The notes under the pieces: model-generated
Seen by the model: the letters and a program-made list of their open reading frames with translations, nothing else
Told to the model about the DNA's origin: nothing
The model's database searches: none
Assembly: GCF_932274485.2 (NCBI RefSeq)
Contig: NC_065883.2
Coordinates: 79,022,559-79,086,558, forward strand
Length of the DNA: 64,000 nt
Origin: Patella vulgata
Lineage: Eukaryota > Mollusca > Gastropoda > Patellidae
Direction: 5' to 3'
Shown: one piece after another, positions 51,919-64,000 of the stretch
Layout: every line of letters begins with the position of its first letter
How positions within the stretch are numbered: position 1 is the first letter of the stretch
Translations under genes and position numbers: made by a program

Positions 51919-54900
51919 CATTTCAGTATATACACGATAAATAATATAATGTCTTCAACAATCATTCCATGTACCTGTAGTGATCATTCTGCAATACAGA
52001 TATGTCTAAATTTTGCAAACAGAAAAGGGGCCCAAACCTTTGGAGGTTCATTTCTACCCTTATAACAGATAAAATCTATCAGGCATTATTTTCTGCTGAA
52101 CTAAAAGTATGGAAACGAGAATATTTTAATCCCCCCGATAAGCGTGGACTATGGGACTGTGTAAAGTTAAAATCAAACTATCCACGATTAAATATACAAA
52201 ACAAAAACAAAAGGTTCGACGAACTTTAAAGGCAGATATTATACAACAATTTGAAAACCTTGATACAAAATTACTAGAAAACGAAGAGTATAAGACAGAG
52301 TACAATGATGTCAAACACAAATTAAATTCAATTTACAACCATGAAGCAGAACAGGCAATACTTAGGTCAGGATTACAGTACTATACTGAAGGTGACAAAA
52401 CACGCAGTTCTCCACGACAATAAACAGATTGAAAATGAACGATAAATTTATTCAAAATATTAATCAAATAATGGGCGAAATAGAAATATATTACAAAAAT
52501 TTATATTCACAAAAGGTAACAAAACTATGCGGCATCGAAAAATTTATTGATAAAACTAATCTCTCTCTGCCACAACTTGGGGATTATGAAGCAGACTGTC
52601 TCGAGCACAAGCTAGATGACCAAGAGTGTCAAAAGGCGATTAACTCGTTTAAAAATGGAACTTCGCCTGGAAACGACGGTTTGACTCCAGAGTTCTACTC
52701 CTGTTTTTGGCCAGTAATCAAACATCTTGTTCTGGACTCCCTGAACGAAGGATTTGAAAACAGCTCCTTTTCAGTTATCCAACGGCAATCTATCATCAAA
52801 CTTCTGCCTAAACCCAATAAATGCAAATACGAGTTAAATAACTGGAGGCCCATTACCTTAACAAATTACTGGATTGAGACCTTTTTTTAGAAAAACTAAT
52901 TCATCCCAATCAAACGGCATTTGTGCCTGGAAGACACAATATTTATGAAAATATTAGAATTCTAGACGACTGCTTTTCCCTAGCTCAACAAAGGCGTATT
53001 ACAGGCTTTCTGTTGGCAGTGGATTTCAATAAAGCCCTCGATTCAATTTCCCATTCATATATGTTTAAAGTATTACGCCATTTTGGCTTTAAAAGAAAAT
53101 TTATACATTGGATTAAGACTCTGTACACAAACATAGAATGTGCTGTAATAAACAATGGTTAGACTACCAAATATTTTCCGATTTTAAGCGGTGTAAGACA
53201 AGGAGATCCGATGTCTGCAAATCTATTTAATTTAATTATCGAGACGTTATGCGAATGTATAAGAAACGACGGGAATATAAGTTTTGGACAAAACAGTGTT
53301 AAAATTGTTGCTTTCGCCGATGATCTTACCTGTTTTCAAAGGAATTTAAGTCGGGACGTCACCTTCTAGAAGTTTTAAATCAATTCAAGCTGATTTCTGG
53401 TTTTTCTGTCAACTACTCTAGAACTGAAGCCTACAATCTAAACTCAAGCAGCAAAAAATTAAACCAGCTTGTAATACATTTCAATTTGACAGTAAATTCT
53501 ACAGCCATAAAAATATTAGGAATTTTTTTCTCATTTAACACAAACCTCCGAAACAAACTTAACTTTGACAATAAACTAGAAAACCTCTCATTAAGTGGTA
53601 AAATTATTATTATAAAATTTTTTGCCTGTCCACACTATCACATCAATTACAGATTGTCAGATGAATTAAATACGATATTTTATCAATTCTTTTGGAGGGT
53701 AAGGACAAAATCAAGCGGGAGGTGGCTTAAAAATGGTGAATTTAAAGGAACATATAACAGTAAATCCTTTGTCTGGATAAAAAAAAATATTTAGCCAAAA
53801 ACAGCAGCTTTGGTACGATATTTTCTCTTTCGTTATATCTCCTTATGACCCTCTATTATTATTATCCGGTAACTATGATCAAAAACAGATTACGATATTC
53901 TCACCGTTTTATACACAACTACTCTCCAATTGGTTTAAAATATATAACAGTAATATAGATCAACATATACAACTACAAAACCAAGTAATGTACATGAACA
54001 AAATTTTAGAAACAAAAGATAACTATAATAAAACCCTAATACAAAAGTATAATACACTATTTGTAGCTGACATAATAAATTCTCCGTTAGAAACATATAC
54101 ACCAAATGAACTCCTGACTGTGTATGGTTATAGGAAATGTATTTCGAACGCATAGAAAAAACAAAATGCTTAAAAATAAATAAAAACACCCTTTTAGACG
54201 ATAATGGAATCCATAACTGTAACAAAAAAGACTACAAAACAATAATACAAAACGACATTATGAAAAATTTGAAACAATTCTATAAGATGAACCATGAAGA
54301 TTTAAAACCAAGAGATGTATATTACAAACGAATAAACTCTGACTTCATTAAACCAAACTCGATATACAAATGGGAAGACGAACTTGGATGTACAATTGAC
54401 GACATTACAACCAAATCAATATTCAAACTGATAAATTTGTCATGTATAGACACAAAAACTAGAATTTTTCAATACAAATACATTCACAGGATAATATACA
54501 CACATTCTAAATTATACAAATTTGGTAAAGTGTCTACAACATTATGAGACTTTTGTCAATCAAGCATCGAAACCGTTAATCATCTATTTATTTACTGCTC
54601 TTACTCACAAATGTTATGGAAAATACTTCACAATATCCTGAGTATAAATAACATTTATAGTAATCTTTGTCCCTCTGTAATACATCTTGGCTTATACGAA
54701 TTGCATGACCACCTACCTAAAATTAATTATCCCAACCAAATACTATTCTTAAATCATGCAATCATATTAACTAAATACTATATATTAAAATCAAAATTAT
54801 CAGAAAAACTTCCATTGAAAGAAAGTTATTTATCGTTTCTTTTATCAAGAGCGAATTTAGAACTTAACTTAAATAATGAATCTTGCAAAAAATGGGAATA

Positions 54901-55104
54901 CTTAACATCATCGACCATAGTAAATTATAAACAGGCCAATGTTGATAACTAAGCCAATGTAACTGTATTGTGTATGTATAAATATGTTTACTTTATATTA
55001 ATATTAATAAATATTATATGTATATTGCTACTATTGTAAATTGCTTATATATCTCTCACTGTAAAAATTATCTATCCGTCAAAAAAAAAAAAAAAAAAAA
55101 AAAA
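51919..55104 (+). mobile_element. 5'-truncated non-LTR retrotransposon, Tx1/L1-type
   Basis: Opens near the end of an endonuclease domain (CTCSDHSAIQICLNF, the S-D-H motif). Reverse-transcriptase motifs follow in order: KNGTSPGNDGLTPEFY and NNWRPITLTN (52429-52890), AFVPGRHNIYENI and LLAVDFNKALDSISH (52915-53160), SGVRQGDPMSANLFNLIIE (53190), VAFADDL (53310). A C-terminal part has an HLFIYCS zinc-finger-like end (54400-54950). An A24 run ends it at 55081-55104. Stops and frameshifts split it into at least six frames, so it is dead. The arrangement is that of L1/Tx1-clade ORF2. Confidence 0.85.
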
Positions 55105-55134
55105 TACACTGGTTACCTCTAATAAAACCAGCAG

Positions 55135-55137
<3 letters not shown>

Positions 55138-55201
<64 letters not shown>
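55138..55201. repeat. (AT)n microsatellite
   Basis: About 31 AT dinucleotides between the LINE 3' side and the rest of the split SINE A. Confidence 0.95.
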
Positions 55202-55202
<1 letters not shown>

Positions 55203-55439
55203 GGGACCTCGGTTTTTCGTCTTATCCGAAGGACTAGACAGCTGTCCTTGTCAGGCCCTCCGTTCTGCACCACTGACAAGGGGAAACCACGTCGGAAAAT
55301 CTGGATGAACTTTCTCCTAGCCATCGTGGATCCCTAACGGTGTAGTAGATATTATCAGGTAGATAGTATACCCTTCAATTAAATATATCTAGAATACTAG
55401 CCGAGAGAGACATGTTATATTTACCAATCAAGCCAATAT

Positions 55440-56055
55440 GACGGCCATACAATTTTTAAAGGTTTTTATAAGTTAAGTGTGCAAGTATCCTTGTAGTTGA
55501 AGCTTAGATGACAAATGTCTCGATCTACTTAAAAAATCAGACTAAAACGAACAAGCTCTCGCGTAACGAATTAGCCGAGACACAAACACTCCATAAGCTG
55601 GTGATATTGGAATGTTACTACTAATAAATGGGAAGTTAACAATCGGAAAGTCAAAGTCATCACGTTTATCGTACAATTAAACACTCCAAGTAGGAAGCGT
55701 AATTGTCACTGTCAGTAGTGTTTTTAAATTCAAGCTCATCAGGATATATGAATTCTACATAATCACTAAATTTGGGATTATTCAGTGATAGAACATCATC
55801 GATATATCGATAAGTGAAATTAAAATGTCTGACTAATCGTTTATTTGTTTTTACGAGTGCCTGTATGTAATCGGCTTCGTACGAATAGAGACACAAATCA
55901 GCAAGCAAAAGTGCACAGTTGGTGCCCATGGGGATACCTACCACTTGCTGATATATTTCCCCTCCAAATTCATCGAAGATATTATCAATTAAAAATCCAA
56001 CATCTGAATTATCTTGGAATCACAATGGTTGTTGACAAAATATATTGAATTGTAA
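55440..56055 (-). mobile_element. Penelope-like retroelement fragment
   Basis: On the - strand: FLIDNIFDEFGGEIYQQVVG, then IPMGTNCALLLADL and FNFTYRYIDDVLSLNNPKF, and in a shifted frame RDDFDFPIVNFPFISSNIPI, SPAYGVFVSRLIRYARAC. YIDD is the reverse-transcriptase catalytic box. The GIPMGTNCA and FPFISSNIP strings are typical of a Penelope-like family common in molluscs, cnidarians and amphibians. The GIY-YIG endonuclease end is not seen. It is broken by at least one frame change. Confidence 0.8.
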
Positions 56056-56084
56056 TTAACAACTAAATATTGGTATCTAAATTA

Positions 56085-56275
56085 GTTGTCCCCTTTAGGT
56101 GGTGCAGGGAGGAGAACCTGGCAACGAACAGCGTCTAGTCCGTCGGATGGGACAAAAAGGGGATTTGTGTACACGCTGGCGGTCAAATAAAAGAAATCTT
56201 GATAGTTGAAATTCGATGACGCGTAGGCGGTAGGCGGAACGCTCCGGTATGGTGTACGCTTTTCATTTCATTTTG
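56085..56275 (+). repeat. old SINE A fragment
   Basis: GGTGGTGCAGGGAGGAGAAC, AGCGTCTAGTCCGTCGGATG, TTTGTGTACACGCTGGCG and AAATTCGATGACGCG, ending CATTTCATTTTG. Strongly diverged. Confidence 0.6.
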
Positions 56276-56459
56276 TGCGACATAAGGTTTTGTAAATACG
56301 AATTAGTGCCTTTATTGTTTATAAGAAGTAACTGTTAATATAGTTTAGCTGCACGTGAATATAACAATCATGCATTAATTCATTTATTGTTGATCTCGAC
56401 AAGAATTAGAAATAATTCCATATATAAAATACATCGACACTGTCGTTTTCATTTAATCA

Positions 56460-56780
56460 AAGGGATGTCAATTCTAAAAAAAACCAGCGGCTGCCAGGCA
56501 GGATACGCCCACATTTTCGAGAGATGGATAGAGAACAAGCTAACAAGAAAGTGATTTTTCCTACAATCAAGGGCCATAATTCAGGAATTACAATTCGATA
56601 TGCGCATATATCGAAAGGAACTGAACGAACGGCAGCCATTTTGTCTGTCAATTTTGGGCCGATTTTCACGAAATTCGAACTCAGTCGTCCTCAGGGTGTA
56701 ACGGTGATATAATAATACGTTTTTTTAAATCGGATAAAAATTATGACCTCTATAGGATCTGTTACAATATCAATATTTAG
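56460..56780. mobile_element. MITE family C relative, partial
   Basis: Has GGATACGCCCACATTTTCG near its left end, then GGGCCATAATTCAGGAATTA and ATCGGATAAAAATTATGACC, words also seen at 16840-16925. The right terminus is not found. Confidence 0.45.
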
Positions 56781-56847
56781 ATATTGTTTATGTTAGTATT
56801 ATTTAATTGTGTTGTGCATCACTGTAAGTAGGCCTATTATTAATGTA

Positions 56848-57516
56848 CACTGGACAACCTGCTCTAAATGACGTCAGGCTGGTTCCTACGTCACTGCGCT
56901 ATTCTGACTTCAATATAGAGACAGGTAGCGGGCAGCCATCTTGCCAGGAGGAATTCCTCCCGGCAGTGCGCATCTCTTTCTGCGCACATTACCAATGTAA
57001 ACAAAAACATGATCGGACGCTGAAGTATGCAATAAAGATGTCAACATCAATTAAATGCAGTGGTAGTTTATGTTTAGCTTGTGTATTAGAGCCGAAACTA
57101 TGCAATTTTTTCTCAATAATGGAATTTAACGGAACAATAATTAATACTTTGGAATTTGAGAAATACGGCAATAAAACAAATGAAAGATGGGCGATTTGCC
57201 GTAGCCGGTAGGCCTACGATTGTATCTGATTATAAGTGCTGATTTTATACTGCCGCTTTGTTTGGGTTTAAGATAACAATAAGATGTCGCACGGTCAACG
57301 ATCAATTTGGCTAGAGCAATCTTAGACATTAAAGATAAGATTAACAAATCTTCTAGCTTATTCATTTTAACGCTTAACGCCATCATTAGGGATACCTGTC
57401 TATTTATAGTAACACTACGTCAAAACATGGCTGCCCACTACCTGTCTCTATATGCAAGTCAGAAAAGGAGTGACGTAGGAGCGAGTCTGACGTATTAGAG
57501 CAGGTTATCCAGTCTA
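56848..57516. mobile_element. MITE with inverted repeats of about 100 bp
   Basis: The left end ACTGGACAACCTGCTCTAA, then CTACGTCACT, TCTGACTT, ATATAGAGACAGGTAG and GGGCAGCCAT matches the inverted right end (GGCTGCCCACTACCTGTCTC to AGCAGGTTATCCAGT). ATTATTAATGTA flanks both sides (56836-56847, 57517-57528). It has no transposase. Twelve bases is long for a DNA-transposon target duplication, so the exact ends are uncertain. Confidence 0.7.
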
Positions 57517-57599
57517 ATTATTAATGTAGTGCATCACATCAGGGGAGTTAACTCTGTTTAATAAATAGTTGGACTGTCATGGCTTCTTTCTTAAACATG

Positions 57600-60500
57600 G
57601 TGGCTGAATTTGGGATCAACATTGCCTCTAAACCAATTTAATTTGAACTTTTATGTAAAAAAAATCCTATCATTAACCTACAATGAATAATTCTATACCT
57701 GAAAATGAACCTGTCATTGATCCTGTTGTCCTGCAGGCTGCTGTAGCCGCAGCAATGTCTGCCCTGAATTTAACCGCCAATATTCCAGCTGAAAACAATG
57801 AGGCCCGTCAACAAAGACAAACCACCTCTGTGAAAGCCCCTGGTTATCTTGATGTATCTGTGAATGCAACCTCTGATGATTTCAAACTTTGGGTACAACA
57901 ATGGCAAAATTATGAAGTCGCTACTGGCCTCGGTAATCGCCCTCCTGCTGTTAGAAAAGCCACGTTTTTGTCCTACATAGGGCATATGCTCAGATGCCTT
58001 GAAAGTTTACAACACGTTTACATTTGAAGATGATGATTACACCATTGAAGATATTACTGAACAATTTAGAACTTATATTCATGGTCAAATTAACGAAACT
58101 TTTGAGAGATACAAGTTCAATTCCACAACTCAGAAACCGGGTCAATCATTCAATAATTTCCTGACGACAATAACAACCCTGTCTAAGACCTGTGGTTTTT
58201 GTGAATGTTTATATGATTCCCTCCTTCGTGATCGTATTGTCCTAGGCATAACTAACAATGATGTTCGTAAGAAATTGCTTAATGAAAAGAAACTGACTCT
58301 CGATGTAGCTATTGAAACATGTCGTGCATCTGAAGTAACTAATGCTCTAATGGAGTCCATGAATGAATCTGAAATACACTCTGTCAGTGACCAGAGAGGA
58401 AGACATAGGTTTAGAAATAAATCAGGTGCTAGATCACGCGAGCGTTCCTACAGTCAACAAGGTTCACGTAATCAGTCTACGCATAGATTTTTGAACAGAC
58501 CACCAATAAAAAAAGAATGTAATTTTTGTGGATATAGACATGTTTTGGTTAAATCAAGGTGTCCTGCATGGGGTAAAACATGTTCTGCCTGTAATGAAAA
58601 GAATCATTTTCGATCAAAATGTCACAAAACCCAAGTAAATAAATGTGAAGAATCTCCTGATGATGACAACCCCGATTACACTGGTATTCTATATATTAAC
58701 TCTGTCGATGATAAGGTTACGACAAACATATACGCCCACATGGAAGTTAGTAATAATCCTGTCAAATTCCAAATTGATTGTGGTGCGAGCGTAAATCTCC
58801 TACCATTAGAGCATACGTCTAGAGCTCAACTGAAACCAACTAAGAAACGACTAATTATGTGGAATAAATTTGAAGTTATTCCAGAAGGAACATGTACCCT
58901 ACCTCTCTACAATCCTAAAACTAGCAAGACTGACATGATAGATTTTGTAGTGGTAGACAAACCATTTATACCTATCTTAGGATCTAAAGCCTCTCAACAG
59001 TTGAAATTAGTGACTGTCAATTATGATAATTTCCAATACTGTCAACAGCAAGTCTGATTTCCAGAAATTAACGGAAGTTTATTCTGATGTATTTAGTGAT
59101 GAACCGGGACGATTTCCAGGTTTAGTCCATCTTGAGGTTGATAAATCTGTTAAACCCCATATTGGTGCCATCAGACGTCCTCCAGTTTCTCTGACAGAGA
59201 AATTAGACACAGAGCTAGAGAGACTCGTAAAACTCCAAATCATTACTCCGTCGTAAAGCAAATGGTGAGTAAGCTGAGATGGAATCTATCGTAACTGCAT
59301 ATCCTCTTCAGTTGGTCTGTATTGATTTCTTGTCTATTGAACCAGATGCTACAGGTATCAAGGATTTTCACGAAATATGCTCTGGCTATCCCAACAAAGA
59401 ATCACACTGCCAAAACTGTAGCTGGTGCACTCTGGGAAAATTTGATCCTTCATTATGGTTGGCCGGAGAGAATTCACAGCGACCAGGGAAAAGACTTTGA
59501 ATCTAAAGTAATTGCTGAGTTATGTAAATTAGGTAATGTGAAAAAATCCAGGACCACGTCATATCATCCCCAGGGTAATCCCTGTGGAACGCTTTAATAG
59601 GACCTTATTAGGAATGTTAGGGACTCTGCATGAAAGTCAAAAACGTAATTGGAGGAATTATGTGAAGCCCCTAACACACGCATATAACTGTACGGTTAAT
59701 GAAACTGTACAGGTTATTCCCCTTGTTTTTTGATGTTCGGTCGTCACGCCAGACTTCCGATAGATTTGGTATTTGGAACTGACCCTGGTATTCTACAATC
59801 TAATAAAAGTATTAATCAGTATGTTACAGATTTGAAAGAGAGACTTAGATATGCCTACGATACAGCATCCACGCATGCTGTTAAGATGTCTGAGAAGAAT
59901 AAGAAATATTATGACAGACGAGCTTTCGCTGTAGCGTTAGATTTTGGTGATAGAGTACTGGTAAAAAATGTCAACATTAGAGGAAAACATAAATTAGCCG
60001 ATCGTTGGGAACCGGACATATATTGTGAAGTCTAAATCTCCCGATGTTCCTGTTTATACCGTGCGTAGAGAGAATAATCATGGTGGTGATAGGACATTAC
60101 ATAGAAATCTTTTACTGCCTTGCGGTGTTTTGCCATTGGACATGGAACCTTGTGAATCAAGTAAATCACATACAATCAAAACACGTTCTCAGTCAAAACA
60201 AGGTTTGACTAAGCGTGATAATTTTGATACGCCTGAATCAGACTCTGAAGATGAATATGGAGTACAACTGTACATGTAAGTCTACCTCCAATTGTGAATA
60301 CTTGTGCTGATAATAAGTCATCCTTTGTCGGTGATTCTAACTTATCTGCAGATGCAGTAGAGTTTGTGCCAAAGACACCTGTTTTTTGGAGAACAGGAAA
60401 TTCCCCATCCTAATTCTCACGTGGAGAATATACAAATAAATGATTCTCAAAATCATGGTGATGTGTATGATAATTCAGATTTGGATGAAAATATTAGTGA

Positions 60501-61050
60501 TAAATCAGAAAGTATTCCTATAGATAAAACACCTCGGGTCTCAATTGAATGTGATAGCGATGACAATGAAGCAGGGCCTCAACAGGAAGTTGATTATATT
60601 CGTAAATCTAGTCGTGCTCGTAAAATACCTCATCGACTAACCTTTGATATACTTGGAGAACCGTCGTCACACATTATTGACTCTGGTGTTGTAACAGAAG
60701 CTACCCAGCGTAATACTAATAATATTGCCACAGATATGTTTATGTGGGTTTCTTCCCTTTTTGGGAATACCGGTACCAGCGCTAATCATACAGGCCAGAT
60801 TTGTGTTGTTTAATAATCTGGATCATATGTGTAGTTCGTGTTCGAATCTTTTTTCGCAAGATCTGAACTTTTTGTAAACACGTAAACGGACACTAGAAGA
60901 TAAAAACACTGCCATTTTAAATATTACCTGACATATTATATCAGTATATGTTATTATTAGCATGTTATTTGTATTCCTTTTGTATTAGCCCGGTCGCAGC
61001 TTTTAATTTTATTTAAAAAGTTAAAACCTTCTTTTTCTAGGAGGGGTGTG
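57600..61050 (+). mobile_element. LTR-retrotransposon fossil (Ty3/Gypsy-type)
   Basis: In order: Gag-like part (57683 on) with a zinc-knuckle-like Cys/His region near 58520-58630, a protease-like FQIDCGASVNLLP near 58770, a piece of the reverse-transcriptase start near 59080-59250, integrase-core pieces near 59370-59590 (HYGWPERIHSDQGKDFES) and an integrase C-terminal part (MFGRHARLPIDLVFGTD) near 59730-60035, then a further acidic frame to 60813. The central pol region is absent. A purine-rich AGGAGGGGTGTG near 61040 followed by TGTAGCCATC may mark the start of a 3' LTR. No matching 5' LTR is recognised. It is broken in several places, moderately old. Confidence 0.8.
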
Positions 61051-61654
61051 TGTAGCCATCTCTAATATTCTATTAGGAGTATTATTTAACACCCTACAAA
61101 AAATTATCAATGTCTACTAATTTAATTATTGAATCCAGAAACTGTATTAATTATTCAGGCAACTGTAATGATTCCTCCAATGCCTTGTTTTAGACAAACC
61201 TAATTAATGTCAAGGTGACTCGAGATCCAAGTCTTTGCAATTACCCCTAAGTACCACTAGAATTTCCAGTCAACAAACTCGGTCGATGGTTGGGCTAAAA
61301 TTTGGGAATAGTTTGTTTGACTGAAATAAAAAACGCACTAACTCAAATATGATTACATCGTTTTTTGTCTATTTTGATTATTTTCCCCCAAGTTCAAATC
61401 TGACAGTTGAAGTCACAACTTTATTGAGATTTTCCTTCCAATAGCAATCCCCTAAACAACGTGTTGACCTCTCTTTGCGAGTAAGGTCGTCATCTAGGGT
61501 TAAGGGTCAACGACTGACGTCATCAACTGAAAACAATGGCCGTACTAATATAAACAACTTGAATTAAGTCTGTGTCCGATGCATAAAACTGATGACAGCA
61601 TAGTATCTAGTCGCTTCGGAATAAAAACAACCGTGTGGAGGGATTTATAGAGGA
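61051..61654. repeat. probable 3' LTR of the fossil element
   Basis: Starts TGTAGCCATCTCTAATATTC after a purine tract. No second copy lies in the window, so the assignment is tentative. Confidence 0.35.
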
Positions 61655-62900
61655 GTAGGCTACATGTTGTTATCTTAGTTACTGCCACCACTGCTTAATA
61701 AAATCAAGCTTTACGTTTTTCCTCGTCATATTGAGCGACTGGATTATTCGACTGGATTATTCGACTGAATTATCTGCTTGATTTTTTTTTTCGACTGGAT
61801 TATTTGACTGTTTTTTCGGCTATCCCCGGCCCTAAATACCTATTTATCAGACTACTTTTGCCCCATAAATTGAACTTGAAACTATTTGGCAGGGGAGGGA
61901 GGTGCAAGCCCCCGGCTCTTTTACAGCTATGGTTATGGGTATGACTGAACCACTCGGTATTATCTTAGTTCACTGCAATTCCTGCTTATTATTGAACGGC
62001 TGTTTTTAACTTCTCATCATATAACTGTCAAAAGTACATTTTGTCAACTTGATCTGGTATGAAGACCCAACTTGATCTGGGATGTGGATTTATCGACAGT
62101 GATATTCGTCTAGTTTTATTGACTGAGATATTCGACTTGTTTTATTGACTGTGATATTCGACTGGTTTTATCATGGTATTATAAGGTCCATGGTTTTATC
62201 GACTGAGGTATTTGACTTATTTTATCGACTGAGATATTCGACTTATTTTATCGGACTGGTTTTATCGACTGAATTATTTGACTCGTTTTATTGACTGAGA
62301 TATTTGACTGGCTTTATCGTCTGGATGAGGCCACAATAAAATAGTTTTATTGACTGGGATATTTGACTTTTTTCGACAATAAAATCAGTCAAATAATTCA
62401 GTTGACAGAACCAGTCGAATAATTCAGTCAACAAAACCAGTCAAATAATCCAGTTGAAAAAAAATAGTCAAATAATCTAGTCAACAAAACCAGTTGAATA
62501 ATCCTGGCGAAAAAACAGTCAAATATCCCAGTCGATAAAACCAGTCGCTCAATATTAAGTACCGGTGGCAGTGAGCTAAGGTAATATAGAATAGCCCAAT
62601 CATGGTCGTAGCCAGGGGCTTCACCCCCCGCCCCTCCCAACTACTTTAAAGTCAGATTTTTCGGGCAAAAGTCTTATGATCTAGGTATTTAGTTGATACA
62701 TGTACTAAACGGAGAGTAATGTTTTTGGCCCGTCATCTAAGTGAATAGAATCCTACATAGGCCTGTAGTCAGGGGCTGGGGGTATTGGACGAGTCAGGGT
62801 TTTTTTTGTGACCTCGTCAAGTCGAATATTTCAGTGTATATTTCAGTCGAAAAAAAGCAGTCGCTTGACTTGATGGTGGAGGACCATACTTTATGAATCA
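61655..62900. mobile_element. second foldback-like region with TTCGACTGG repeats
   Basis: TTATCTTAGTTACTGCCACC (about 61671) pairs with GGTGGCAGTGAGCTAAGGTA (about 62564). Inside, ATTATTCGACTGG and ATATTCGACTGGTTTTATCG words run forward at 61736-62370 and inverted (CCAGTCGAATAATTCAGTC) at 62380-62555. A second TTATCTTAGTTCACTGC lies at 61961 and its inverse GTGAACTAAGATAA at 62911. No coding frame. Confidence 0.65.
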
Positions 62901-62937
62901 CTAATTGGAGTGAACTAAGATAACAATAAGTAGCCTG

Positions 62938-63195
62938 GAGCCACGGTGGCTAAGTGAGTAAGACACTGGCTCGCTAGCCTGGAGGTTTGTTCCTGGTATT
63001 GGCCGAAAAAGTTCCTCAGGATTTTCCGGGTGGTTTCCCCCTGTCAGTGGGGCAGTCGTTTGGATGGGATGAAAAACCAAGGTCCCATGTACACATTGGC
63101 ATGCATGTAAAAGATCCCCTGTATGGCATATGCCTGACTTTATTAGCTCAGTCGGTGCACAACAGTAGGACGTTAAAGCCCATTTTATTTCATTG
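62938..63195 (+). repeat. SINE A copy
   Basis: CCACGGTGGCTAAGTGAGTA head, TCCGGGTGGTTTCCCC, GTACACATTGGCATGCATGT, internal deletion, AACAGTAGGACGTTAAAGCC and TTTTATTTCATT. AGTAGCC occurs at both ends (a weak target duplication). Confidence 0.85.
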
Positions 63196-63626
63196 AGTAG
63201 CCCTTTCATGCTCATAACGCGGTTCCACTTTCAGGGAATGTATCTGGTCGAGTGTGTTCTCTAAGTATCGGAAATGAATACAGATTTTTCGAATAGATCT
63301 TCAACACTTTATTTCAAGAGCAAATAAATAACAGCAACAAGTAAACAACTTATATCTTCCTATAAATTGGTCCTCCAACTGGTACATAGGTTCCCTCAGC
63401 TGGTCTCTCCAACTATAATTCATCTTACATACATTTTTCTTTTTATATAAATTAGTTACTATGAAAGTATTGACATAAACATATAATTATTGAAGGATTA
63501 AGTCATTTAAACAATAGTAAAAGAAACGTAACAGACCACCCACTTTAGTTATTTAAATCGACTGACAAATTAATTGCTGTCTGCTTCTAATGACTAACCA
63601 AGTGAACCAAGATCAATAAGTAGCCT
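63196..63626. other. intergenic DNA, nothing recognised
   Basis: Spacer between two SINE A copies with no feature. Confidence 0.4.
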
Positions 63627-64000
63627 GGAACAACAGTGGCTAAGTGAGTAAGGCGCTGGTTCGCTAGCCTGGAGGTCGCGGGTTCGTTCTCGGTATTGGC
63701 GGAGACAGTTCCTCAGGATTTTATCCAGGTGGTTTCCCCTTGTCCGTAGGGCAGGACGGAGGGTGTGACAAAAACTACAGCTGTCTAGTCTTTCGGGTGG
63801 CATGAAAAACCAAGGTCCCATGTACACATTGGCGTGCATGTAAAAGATCCCTTGGCAGTTGGAATTCAATATATAAGAGTAGGCTGTAGCGCTACTGTCG
63901 GGGCAAAATTTCCCTTGTAGCACACTGTATGGCATATGCCCATCTTCATTAGCCTAGTCGGTGCACAACAGAAGGATGTTAAACCCCATTTCACTTCATT
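63627..64000 (+). repeat. SINE A copy, full length to window end
   Basis: CAACAGTGGCTAAGTGAGTA, B-box GCGGGTTCGTTCTC, full body (GGCAGTTGGAATTCAATATA, GGGGCAAAATTTCCCTTG) and tail AAACCCCATTTCACTTCATT at the edge of the window. Confidence 0.9.

Larger units (their letters stand above)
51755..55334 (-). repeat. SINE A split by a LINE, with intact 15-bp target duplication
   Basis: SINE A (- strand) occupies 51755-51918 (tail to TTTTACGTGCA) and 55202-55334 (ACGGGACCTCGGTTTTTCGT to CCATCGTGGATCC). The outer flanks carry a perfect 15-bp repeat TAACGGTGTAGTAGA at 51740-51754 and 55335-55349. The SINE therefore inserted first and the LINE and the (AT)n tract came later. Part of the head is lost. 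Confidence 0.85.

Noticed and set aside
55079-55324. Open frames through the (AT)n tract
   Set aside because: Translated microsatellite and SINE sequence.

Overview
The window looks like nuclear DNA of a metazoan, probably a gastropod mollusc. It is AT-rich, has long GT-AG introns, F5/8C, EGF and ZP domains, and a dense load of tRNA-derived SINEs and DNA transposons. The taxon is an inference; nothing here identifies the species.

The central result is one large host gene on the + strand, about 48.5 kb from a TATA box near 2074 to a poly(A) signal at 50790. I assembled it by hand from splice sites and reading phase. It encodes a signal peptide, an F5/8C (F-type-lectin-like) domain on two exons, two EGF-like repeats on one exon each, an 18-nt micro-exon, a complete ZP module on five exons, a basic RTKR cleavage site, one transmembrane helix and an 18-residue tail. 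Thirteen exons join in one open frame of 1869 nt (622 residues plus stop). A fourteenth, symmetric 174-nt exon (45087-45260) is tentative and may be a cassette. Its short parts cluster at 43.5-50.7 kb; introns 1 (16.3 kb) and 3 (23.9 kb) hold most of the mobile DNA.

Layout: 1-2190 is upstream DNA with one SINE. 2.2-18.5 kb is intron 1: a young Gag-only LTR element, many SINEs, a decayed coiled-coil pseudogene on the - strand, a CR1/Rex1-like LINE fragment and a decayed DUF3504/Crypton-like fragment. 18.5-19.6 kb holds the F5/8C exons. 19.6-43.5 kb is intron 3: a 4.1-kb foldback element made of inverted satellite arrays, MITEs, a Gag fossil, several tandem arrays, an isolated - strand exon and an intact Tc1-type transposon. 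43.5-50.7 kb holds the EGF, ZP and membrane exons; a MITE with a 9-bp target duplication lies 17 bp past a splice donor. 50.7-64 kb is intergenic: a SINE split by a Tx1/L1-type LINE, a Penelope-like fragment, a MITE, an LTR-retrotransposon fossil and a second foldback region.

Two SINE families (A and B) have different tRNA-like heads but share one 3' tail, which points to one LINE partner. Inside the host gene about 17 of 19 SINE insertions are antisense to it. I see no CRISPR array, operon or rRNA.
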